Part shown: positions 1-5,733 of the stretch, one piece after another
Position numbering within the stretch: the stretch's first letter is position 1
Layout: the number at the start of each line of letters is the position of its first letter
Source of the DNA: an uncultured Eubacteriales bacterium
Lineage (GTDB): Bacteria; Bacillota; Clostridia; Peptostreptococcales; Anaerovoracaceae
Direction of reading: 5' to 3'
NCBI GenBank assembly: GCA_905206455.1
Contig: CAJLHL010000056.1
Location: forward strand, 1 to 15,335
Length of the DNA stretch: 15,335 bases
The notes under the pieces: model-generated
What the model was told of the DNA's origin: nothing
What the model saw: only the letters and a program-made list of their open reading frames with translations
The model's database searches: none
Position numbers and translations under genes: made by a program

Positions 1-9
1 GTTTTTCAT
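1..9 (-). CDS. Possible start of a gene running off the left edge
   Basis: An ATG AAA AAC (Met-Lys-Asn) on the minus strand is preceded by GGAG with an 8-nt spacer, a normal Shine-Dalgarno arrangement. Only three codons are visible, so no function can be given. It would continue the minus-strand direction of every gene to its right. No convincing promoter is seen just upstream. It could equally be a chance match. Confidence 0.3.
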
Positions 10-187
10 ATTTCGTTCTCCATTTTTCTTTGTCGAAACAGATAACTTCCTCTCGCGAAAATCTGCTTATCTGCTTCAGCTGTCGTCCGGCGGAACATCC
101 AAATCGAAGCGGAACTCCGGCGAGTCCGCCTGATCAGAGAGTGCAGACCGTTTCCGCACAGCGCTGAACATTTGCCTCCCCCGGCTC

Positions 188-210
188 CGTGAAGGACAGC
201 GTCCCTCACG
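188..210 (-). other. Strong hairpin after the cysteine-rich gene
   Basis: Positions 188-197 and 201-210 form a 10-bp stem around a 3-nt loop (one G-U pair when read on the minus strand), flanked by a further CCGG pair at 181-184 and 216-219. It lies 48 bp after the stop of the cysteine-rich gene. No T-run follows on the minus strand, so it is not a canonical Rho-independent terminator. An mRNA 3'-end stabiliser or processing site is an inference. Confidence 0.4.
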
Positions 211-257
211 AGACACCGGAAAAGCATTCCGCCCGTCGAAGCGGAAACGATATGATG

Positions 258-476
258 CTACGACAGCGTCTGCTGTGCTATCCCGCACTTTCTGTCGCTT
301 CGGAGATGGTTACAGCTGTCACAGCTGCTGTAATCCCCCATGTTTATCGTTCTGGCGCTGCTTTTCGGCGAATAATTCCTGCAGTGACAGGAGACATCAT
401 ATCCGCCCTGATGATCGAACACACCCGCATTATTTTCGAAATTTTCATAATCGGCTCTGCCGTTTTCTGCCAACAT
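258..476 (-). CDS. Small cysteine-rich protein, putative metal-binding (72 aa)
   Basis: I do not recognise this family. The ORF encodes 72 residues beginning MLAENGRADY. It has no signal peptide or membrane segment. The first half is acidic and polar. The second half carries C30-x-C32, C52-x-x-C55 and C64, with His31 and His57 beside them, a spacing compatible with binding zinc or another metal. The main evidence that it is real is the ribosome-binding site: AGGAGGTGA, nearly the full anti-16S complement, ends 5 nt before the ATG. It follows the tsaB-rimI stop by 67 bp in the same orientation, so it could be read through from that gene. The intervening leader folds so that part of the ribosome-binding site is paired (see 481-539), suggesting controlled translation. 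Function is unknown; a zinc-ribbon-like or redox-sensing role is only a guess from the cysteines. Confidence 0.6.
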   Translation of the reverse strand: MLAENGRADYENFENNAGVFDHQGGYDVSCHCRNYSPKSSARTINMGDYSSCDSCNHLRSDRKCGIAQQTLS

Positions 477-480
477 CGAA

Positions 481-539
481 TCACCTCCTGTAATACCCTG
501 ACGTCGACGGTTCTGTCTTTAGTATTACAGGAACTGTAA
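481..539 (-). promoter_or_regulatory. Leader with SD-sequestering hairpin and competing hairpin
   Basis: Read on the minus strand, TCCTGTAATAC (532-522) pairs perfectly over 11 bp with GTATTACAGGA (496-486), with a 25-nt loop. The second arm includes the first four bases of the AGGAGGTGA Shine-Dalgarno sequence (489-481) of the cysteine-rich gene. A third arm, TTACAG (539-534), can instead pair with CTGTAA (530-525) around a 3-nt loop. That pairing would consume the sequestering strand and free the ribosome-binding site. Three arms with two exclusive pairings is the layout of attenuation-type control. The pairings are visible in the sequence; regulation by them is inference. No known riboswitch core is recognised. 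Confidence 0.45.
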
Positions 540-543
540 ATTT

Positions 544-1899
544 TTATTCACGGCGCATGATCAGCGCATTTTCCCCCGTCTCCGCATAATAGCCGTCCCG
601 TTTGCCGATGACGGAAAAGCCGTGATTTTTGTACAATGCGATAGCCTGACGGTTGGATTCTCTGACTTCCAGAAACTGAGTCTTTATTCCTTTTTGCTCC
701 GCTGCAGTCAGAAGCAGCTCCATCATCCGATCTGCGATTCCTCTGGCGCGGTAAAGAGGATGAACCGCTACCCGGTTCACTTCTCCTTCGTCCATCACAT
801 AAGCGATTCCGGCGAAACCGACGATCTCGTCCCGGCTGTTGCGCGCCGTGATATAAATCGTGTCCTTTCCGCCGCTCAAGTCCCCTTCAAAAGACGACAG
901 GCTCCAAGGCGTCCGGAAACAGAGCCTGTCCAGCGAAGCCGCATCTGCGGCATCGCCGGCCGCTGCCGGACGATAGGTGATTTCCTCGTCTGCAGGAGGA
1001 AGTTCAAAAATAATGTCCTCCGCCGCTCTGTCCTTTTTCTTCCTGCCCAGTTCTTTCGCTTCCAGTTTGCGTTCCGCCTCTGACTTTCTGAGATAGACCG
1101 GGCGGATTGTTTCACAGGATACCAGGCGGCCCGCCTGAACCTGATGAAACGCCGACAGCGCTACCGCGCGGGCATAGTACTCCGGATCCGGATCGGAAAT
1201 CACACTTCTTACCGCCCGTGTCACTTTCGTTTCGAGGCTCTCCCGCTCCTCATCGCAGCGCCCTCTGTTCTCTGCCTCCGGTTCTTGCCCGGCGGTCGGA
1301 GATTCCCTCGCAAAAACGGATTCCGTGAGTTTCACTGCAGGAGAAGCATATTTTTCCGCAACATCGCCGCAGAAAATAATCCGCTCGAATTCCGCATCAC
1401 CGCAGACTTCCGTTTCTCCGGCACAGACCATCTGCTCTGCAAATTCCGCTCCGTTCCGAAGCTTTTCCTCTTTTACGGTCTTTGGCAGAAATCCCTCGCC
1501 GTTCTGCGCATCCGCAGACAAAAATGCCCCGCAGAAAACCTGACCGTGACGTGCGTCGATCATCGGACAGATCAGGGCTCTCTCATCGGAGAAAGCATAA
1601 GTATAACAGGACAGAGAAGACACCGCCGCCATCGGCAGATCCCAGGCCTGGGCCAGAGTCATGGCTGCAGCCATCCCGATGCGAATCCCGGTAAAGGATC
1701 CCGGACCGACCGCCACTGCGACATGGGTGATCTCCTCTTTTTTTACGCCGGCTTTCTCCATCGTTCGCTTCGCCACAGGCATGAGCATCTGAAGATGACT
1801 CATTCTGTCATCGGATAATTCCGTAAAGATTTCTTTTTTTTCATTTATCACAGAGACAGAGGCTATCGCCCCCGCCGTATCGATTACTAATATTTTCAT
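544..1899 (-). CDS. tsaB-rimI: TsaB-RimI fusion: t6A synthesis protein plus ribosomal-protein-alanine N-acetyltransferase
   Basis: A 451-residue two-domain protein. Residues 1-272 are TsaB, the TsaD-like partner in the TsaBDE complex that makes the N6-threonylcarbamoyl (t6A) modification on A37 of ANN-decoding tRNAs. MKILVIDTAG opens the ASKHA fold and GPGSFTGIRIG lies at 65-75. Residues about 307-451 are a GNAT acetyltransferase of the RimI type, which acetylates the N-terminus of ribosomal protein S18. They show the acetyl-CoA loop RARGIA at 384-389 and the family-typical ESNRQAIALYKNHGF at 414-428. A charged linker (about 273-306) joins the domains, and the TsaB half carries an acidic insertion around 195-235. 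The start at 1899 is chosen because it begins exactly at the conserved TsaB N-terminus and overlaps the tsaE stop as ATGA, implying coupled translation. In many genomes tsaB and rimI are adjacent separate genes; fusions are known in Firmicutes. Confidence 0.95.
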   Translation of the reverse strand: MKILVIDTAGAIASVSVINEKKEIFTELSDDRMSHLQMLMPVAKRTMEKAGVKKEEITHVAVAVGPGSFTGIRIGMAAAMTLAQAWDLPMAAVSSLSCYTYAFSDERALICPMIDARHGQVFCGAFLSADAQNGEGFLPKTVKEEKLRNGAEFAEQMVCAGETEVCGDAEFERIIFCGDVAEKYASPAVKLTESVFARESPTAGQEPEAENRGRCDEERESLETKVTRAVRSVISDPDPEYYARAVALSAFHQVQAGRLVSCETIRPVYLRKSEAERKLEAKELGRKKKDRAAEDIIFELPPADEEITYRPAAAGDAADAASLDRLCFRTPWSLSSFEGDLSGGKDTIYITARNSRDEIVGFAGIAYVMDEGEVNRVAVHPLYRARGIADRMMELLLTAAEQKGIKTQFLEVRESNRQAIALYKNHGFSVIGKRDGYYAETGENALIMRRE

Positions 1900-2318
1900 T
1901 CTGTCGTACCTATATCGTAAATGCGCTGTCCGTCTTCTTCTCCGTAGGAAATCCGGATCAGACGGCTTCCCGGCGGAATCTCTTCCGCGATGAGATCCGC
2001 CCATTCGATGACACAGACTCCCTGTCCGTAAAAATAATCCCTGGCGCCGATCTCAAAGAGCTCTTCCGAACTGCCCAAGCGATATACATCGAAATGGTAC
2101 AGGGGCAGTCTGCCGGAACGATATTCCTTGACGATATTAAACGTAGGGCTGACGATATGTTCTTCGATTCCCAGTCCCGCCGCGACAGCTTTCGTCAGAG
2201 CAGTCTTGCCCGTTCCCAGGTCCCCCACGAGACAGACGATGTCTCCGGGCATCAGCTGATCCGCCAGGGCTCTGCCGAACCGCTCTGTCTCGTCTTCATT
2301 TTTTATCTTCAAAAGCAT
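1896..2318 (-). CDS. tsaE: TsaE, t6A biosynthesis ATPase
   Basis: A 140-residue P-loop ATPase, normal length for the family. TsaE binds the TsaB-TsaD pair and its ATPase activity drives turnover of the complex that transfers threonylcarbamoyl onto tRNA A37. The Walker A motif GDLGTGKT is at 32-39. SPTFNIVKEY (57-66), HFDVYRL and EWADLI are conserved TsaE blocks. AGGAG lies 10 nt before the ATG. Its TGA overlaps the tsaB-rimI ATG by 4 bp, so the two products of the same complex are made from one message. The catalytic partner tsaD is not in this window. The 110-bp gap to pepV upstream contains a self-complementary CCGCGG-based hairpin (2394-2415) but no T-run. Confidence 0.97.
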   Translation of the reverse strand: MLLKIKNEDETERFGRALADQLMPGDIVCLVGDLGTGKTALTKAVAAGLGIEEHIVSPTFNIVKEYRSGRLPLYHFDVYRLGSSEELFEIGARDYFYGQGVCVIEWADLIAEEIPPGSRLIRISYGEEDGQRIYDIGTTE

Positions 2319-2428
2319 GTTATATTTTCTCCTGCGTTTTTTCCGCTATCGCTTCGATTTTTTCAGCTCCGTCTGTCTGCGCGCAGTCTTCCACCGCGGA
2401 CAGGTCCTGCCGCGGCCTCTGCAGTCCG

Positions 2429-3844
2429 TCACCGCACGGTCAGACGATAAATCGCGTCGGCATAAATCTTCGATGTGAGAATCAGCCGGTCGATGCGGAT
2501 AAATTCGTCCGCCTCGTGCATGACATCCGGATCTCCAGGATACAGGGCCCCATAGGCGATAGCATTTTCCATCTCTCTGGCATAAGTTCCTCCGCCGATC
2601 ACCAGCGGCTGAGATTTTTCGTCTCCGGTGTGTTCGCGGTAAACGGACAGAAGCGTCTGTACGATCTCGCTGTCCGCCGGATAATACAGCGGCGGTTTGT
2701 ACAGACTCTTGACCACACCGATATCGTATTTCTCGAGAACCGGTCTCATGGCTCCGTAGACGTCTTCATCGCAGAAACTGATCGGCGCTCTCACGTTGAC
2801 CGTCAGAGAAAGAACCTCTTTTTCCATGAGGATTCTGCCGGAATTCCACACCAGACGGCCGGAGATTTCATCTTCCATAGCGCAGCCGATCGCGCCTCCC
2901 TCCAGATCGAAACCGATGTGCTCGTTATAGAAAGAAATAAAATCGTTGACGCCGGCACAGTTAAAATCGATTCTTCCCAGAAAACACATCAGAACAGAAA
3001 TAGCGTTCCGCCCTTTCCAAGGCATAGCTCCGTGGCCCGATTTTCCCGCACAGGAAATTTCCAGACTTCTTCCGCGGTTTTTCATCGCCACCGTATCCCC
3101 CGTATCTTCTTCGAATTTTTTTCCGGCAGCACGGATAGCCTCATAGCCGCTTTCGCACGTGATCACAGCCGACGCACTGTCCGGCACCATATTGGGAGCC
3201 TCTCCGCCCCAGAGCCGCTTCAGCGATACGCCGCCTTTTTCCGGTTTTCCGATCTTTTTTGCAAGATCGAAAATCAGGATCCCCTTTTCCCCGTTAACCA
3301 GGGGAAAATCGGAATCGGGTACGATAGCGAAATCGGGCATGCGCACCCGTTCCTTGTAATATCGCATGCCGGCGCTCTCTGTCTCTTCATCGAGGCCGAG
3401 AATCATCCGTATCTTCTTTTCCGGCCGAATGCCGCAGTCTTTCAGAGCTTTCATCGCATAAAAGGCCGCGATAGTCGGCCCCTTATCATCCAATGTTCCC
3501 CGGCCGTACATCCGGCCGTCTTCCACATCTCCTCCGAAAGGATCGCGGCTCCATCCTCCGCCTGCCGCTACCACATCGAGATGACACAGAATCCCCATGA
3601 TTCCGTCTTCCTCCGAAGAACCGAAGTCGATATGGCCTCCGTAACCGTCCGCATCAAAGACGGAAAAGCCCTCCCTCTCCGCCAGTTTCATCATAAAAGC
3701 ATAAGCTTCCGCCACCCCCCGGCCGAAAGGAGCCCCTTCCTCCGGAATCTGAGGCGTGCTCTCTTTTCGAATGAGCTGCTGCAGATCGGCGATCATCTCT
3801 TCTCTATAAGTGTCTATTTTTTTAAAATAGTCATTTTCTCTCAT
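2429..3844 (-). CDS. pepV: Sapep/PepV-type M20 metallodipeptidase
   Basis: A 471-residue cytoplasmic dipeptidase of peptidase family M20, close to the length of Lactobacillus PepV. It cleaves dipeptides with broad specificity using two metal ions (zinc in PepV, manganese in Sapep), in the last step of peptide use. The metal and catalytic residues are visible: H88 and D90 in CHLDVVAAG, the bridging aspartate in GRGTLDDKGP (119/120), E153-E154 in LDEETES, D177 in PDSDFP and H443 in DVMHEADEF. A lid/dimerisation region lies between about 190 and 380. The ATG is preceded by GGAG with a 6-nt spacer. It sits alone: 153 bp without a gene separates it from the CapA-family gene upstream, and 110 bp from tsaE downstream. 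No clear promoter was found in the upstream gap. The exact substrate cannot be told from sequence. Confidence 0.95.
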   Translation of the reverse strand: MRENDYFKKIDTYREEMIADLQQLIRKESTPQIPEEGAPFGRGVAEAYAFMMKLAEREGFSVFDADGYGGHIDFGSSEEDGIMGILCHLDVVAAGGGWSRDPFGGDVEDGRMYGRGTLDDKGPTIAAFYAMKALKDCGIRPEKKIRMILGLDEETESAGMRYYKERVRMPDFAIVPDSDFPLVNGEKGILIFDLAKKIGKPEKGGVSLKRLWGGEAPNMVPDSASAVITCESGYEAIRAAGKKFEEDTGDTVAMKNRGRSLEISCAGKSGHGAMPWKGRNAISVLMCFLGRIDFNCAGVNDFISFYNEHIGFDLEGGAIGCAMEDEISGRLVWNSGRILMEKEVLSLTVNVRAPISFCDEDVYGAMRPVLEKYDIGVVKSLYKPPLYYPADSEIVQTLLSVYREHTGDEKSQPLVIGGGTYAREMENAIAYGALYPGDPDVMHEADEFIRIDRLILTSKIYADAIYRLTVR

Positions 3845-3997
3845 TTTCTACTCCGATCTATCTTCATCCTTCGCGTCATGCGCATACAGACAGCGGCATG
3901 TCTCCGCCCGCAAATTTCAGGAAACGGCGGCCTTCAAACCCGCTCGCCCGGAACAGAGACCGCAGATACGTCCGAGGCAAACGCAAAGATGTGACCT

Positions 3998-5305
3998 TTA
4001 TGCCGCTTCCTCTCCCTCTGAATTCCCTGCGCTCGTTCCCGGCATACTCTTTCCGTTCAGGTAATCCGCGCCGATCATCGTCTCGATATCGCTCAGAGCC
4101 TCCCTTGCCCTGTCCAGGTGGCCGGAAGTCTTCAGAACTTCATTGGAATCCATCTTCTGATCCAGAGGAATAATCGAATATTTCACCGGACTGCCGTAAC
4201 GATCCACCCAGGTAGGAATCACCTTCACCGTCTGCTCGATAATCTCTCCCGTACTTTTCATGACGCTGAGATCTACTACAGCCATCATCCCCTGTTCTGT
4301 ATATCGTTTATTCGCGATGGACGGAAGCGTCTCTGTGCGCTGATTGGAGATAAAGTTACCCATAGAATAAAATACCGGAACATTCCTTCCGTCCGCGGCG
4401 TTCAGTGTATCCACTTTCTGAAGGACGTGGGGATGCGAGGCGAAGATGATATCCGCTCCGCCGTCCGCCAGAGACTGAGCCAGGCGGATCTGATCGTCGT
4501 TCGGTTCTCTCTGGTATTCGTTGCCCCAGTGCATATAACAGACCACGATATCCGCTCCTGCCTCCTTGGCGGATTTGATATCGGCGGTGATCTTTCCGAG
4601 ATCTTCTTCCATCTCATCTGTATTAAAAGAATTGATCAGCTCCGCCGCCTCTTTGGAAACATAATTTCCGTTGATAGAAACGGCGCCGGAGGCCGTCATC
4701 GGAGATTCGTAAGTATAAGCCACCAGCCCGATCTTCAGTCCGTTCTTCTCGATGAGAGACCAGGTATCTTCCCCCGCATAACGGCTGCCCACCGTGGTCA
4801 TCCCCTGATTTCTCAGGACCTCGAGAGTCCGCTGCATCCCGTCAAAACCGGTATCCATCATGTGGTTGTTGCTGGTTATGCCCACGTCAAACCCCACATC
4901 CGCCAGAGCGTACGCCAGCTCATCCGGAGCGTTGAATGTCGGATAGCCGTGAGGCTGTCCTCCCCGGAATGTAGTCTCTACATTGCACAAAGCCAGATCC
5001 GCATCTTCTATGTAGGATCTCACGTATTCATAATTATCTGTAAAACTGTAACTGTTTCCGCCGCCCGCACTGAGAGCCGCAGTGATATTCGTGGAATGCG
5101 CCATCACATCTCCCACGCACAGGATACTGATATCTACGGGCTCTTCCGATTTTTTCAGAAATCCTCCGCCTTTTCCGTCATCTTCCCCGCCGCCTCCGGC
5201 GCCGCAGGCTGAGAAAGCCGTGATAACGACGATGATCAGAAGTCCGATCAATATTTTTGTGGTTCCTTTTCTGCTGTTTGCTGTATTTCCGCTGCCTGAT
5301 CTCAT
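3998..5305 (-). CDS. CapA-family (PGA_cap) putative lipoprotein with metallophosphatase-like fold
   Basis: A 435-residue secreted, probably lipid-anchored protein. Residues 1-16 are charged and polar, 17-32 form a hydrophobic helix, and FSAC ends at Cys34, an acceptable lipobox though Phe at -3 is not typical. A Gly/acidic linker (35-56) follows. The rest is the CapA domain related to calcineurin-like metallophosphatases: CVGDVMAH at 63-70, CNVETTF at 107-113, TSNNHMMDTG at 144-153, then CYMHWGNEYQ and FASHPHVLQ with further histidine ligands. Family founders take part in poly-gamma-glutamate capsule synthesis, but no pgsB/capB or capC homolog is present, so the substrate is open; a stand-alone envelope hydrolase is possible. 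AGAAGGG lies 7 nt before the ATG. A hairpin just upstream (5328-5355) may separate it from the NifU-type gene. Confidence 0.9.
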   Translation of the reverse strand: MRSGSGNTANSRKGTTKILIGLLIIVVITAFSACGAGGGGEDDGKGGGFLKKSEEPVDISILCVGDVMAHSTNITAALSAGGGNSYSFTDNYEYVRSYIEDADLALCNVETTFRGGQPHGYPTFNAPDELAYALADVGFDVGITSNNHMMDTGFDGMQRTLEVLRNQGMTTVGSRYAGEDTWSLIEKNGLKIGLVAYTYESPMTASGAVSINGNYVSKEAAELINSFNTDEMEEDLGKITADIKSAKEAGADIVVCYMHWGNEYQREPNDDQIRLAQSLADGGADIIFASHPHVLQKVDTLNAADGRNVPVFYSMGNFISNQRTETLPSIANKRYTEQGMMAVVDLSVMKSTGEIIEQTVKVIPTWVDRYGSPVKYSIIPLDQKMDSNEVLKTSGHLDRAREALSDIETMIGADYLNGKSMPGTSAGNSEGEEAA

Positions 5306-5320
5306 ACCATATCCCTTCTG

Positions 5321-5355
5321 ACAACAACAGGGGCTGCCTGAAACAAGCGCCCCTG
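5321..5355 (-). terminator. Probable terminator or attenuator between the NifU-type gene and the CapA-family gene
   Basis: On the minus strand CAGGGGC (5355-5349) pairs with GCCCCTG (5334-5328). The stem extends inward with GCTT and AGGC across one bulged A, giving about 11 bp and a 5-nt loop, followed directly by TTGTTGT (5327-5321). The U-run is interrupted by G, so termination may be partial. It lies 19 bp after the NifU-type stop and ends 15 bp before the CapA-family ATG. Confidence 0.5.
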
Positions 5356-5374
5356 TATCTTTCTCCGATTCTGC

Positions 5375-5596
5375 TTAAACTGCTTCGATACCTGTCACTT
5401 CAGGAACAGCTTCTTTTACGATTCTCTCGACGATCGTCTGGAGAGTGAGCTGTGCGCCGGGACAACCATGGCATGCGCCCTTTAAACGTACTTTTACCAC
5501 ATTCTCCGGCGTGAGTTCCACGAATTCGATATCTCCACCGTCTCTTTTGAGAAACGGCTTGATTTCTTCGATGCTCTGCTTTACTAATTCTTCCAT
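5375..5596 (-). CDS. NifU C-terminal-domain Fe-S cluster scaffold/carrier protein
   Basis: A 73-residue protein made only of the NifU C-terminal domain (Nfu type). It carries KGACHGCPGAQ with C42-x-x-C45, the pair that binds a labile Fe-S cluster at a dimer interface for delivery to target proteins. The DGGDIEFVEL segment near the N-terminus is also typical. The ATG at 5596 is chosen because it starts at the conserved MEELVKQSIEEIKPFL and has GGAG 9 nt upstream. A GTG at 5692 would add 32 residues unlike the family and has no ribosome-binding site. No IscU/SufU or cysteine desulfurase gene is nearby, so it acts with partners encoded elsewhere. It appears to have its own promoter (5702-5730). 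Confidence 0.93.
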   Translation of the reverse strand: MEELVKQSIEEIKPFLKRDGGDIEFVELTPENVVKVRLKGACHGCPGAQLTLQTIVERIVKEAVPEVTGIEAV

Positions 5597-5656
5597 GATA
5601 TTTTTCTCCTTTATCTTCCAGCGGCGGCCGAAGGAATTCCCCTCCTCCGCCAAATA

Positions 5657-5690
5657 CGGACAATATCTTCGGCGTCCGTTTTCCTCGGAC
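5657..5690 (-). promoter_or_regulatory. Three-arm alternative hairpin in the NifU-type leader
   Basis: On the minus strand GTCCG (5690-5686), CGGAC (5678-5674) and GTCCG (5661-5657) follow one another. The middle arm can pair with either neighbour, so two 5-bp hairpins exclude each other. The stems are short and no T-run follows. Regulation is inferred only from the geometry. Confidence 0.25.
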
Positions 5691-5701
5691 ACTATGGTTT
5701 T

Positions 5702-5730
5702 ATTTTAATTTAAATACCCATCCTCTGCAA
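5702..5730 (-). promoter_or_regulatory. Candidate sigma-A promoter for the NifU-type gene
   Basis: TTGCAG (5730-5725), 17 nt, TAAAAT (5707-5702) on the minus strand, in an AT-rich patch directly after the gltX stop. The -10 box matches the consensus at 5 of 6 positions, the -35 at 3 of 6. It would give a leader of about 100 nt containing the alternative hairpins at 5657-5690. Confidence 0.35.
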
Positions 5731-5733
5731 GAA

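Noticed and set aside
76..171. Short minus-strand frame starting MFSAVRKRSAL
   Set aside because: GGGGGAGG is only 3 nt from the ATG, the peptide of 31 residues shows no recognisable feature, and nothing links it to its neighbours.
2394..2415. CCGCGG hairpin between pepV and tsaE as a terminator
   Set aside because: The stem is plausible but no T-run follows on the minus strand and tsaE begins soon after; left as a local structure only.
2516..3994. Long 492-codon plus-strand frame
   Set aside because: It is antisense to pepV, whose motifs and catalytic residues are complete. Its translation is His/Arg/Ser-rich and low in family-like features, and the start lacks a ribosome-binding site.
3845..3997. 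Possible terminator or promoter in the CapA-family/pepV gap
   Set aside because: CCGCC/GGCGG pairings are present but no T-run follows, and no -35/-10 pair with acceptable spacing was found; nothing there can be supported.
5375..5692. Longer NifU-type protein from a GTG at 5692
   Set aside because: The extra 32 residues match no NifU domain, the GTG lacks a ribosome-binding site, and a well-spaced GGAG marks the ATG at 5596.
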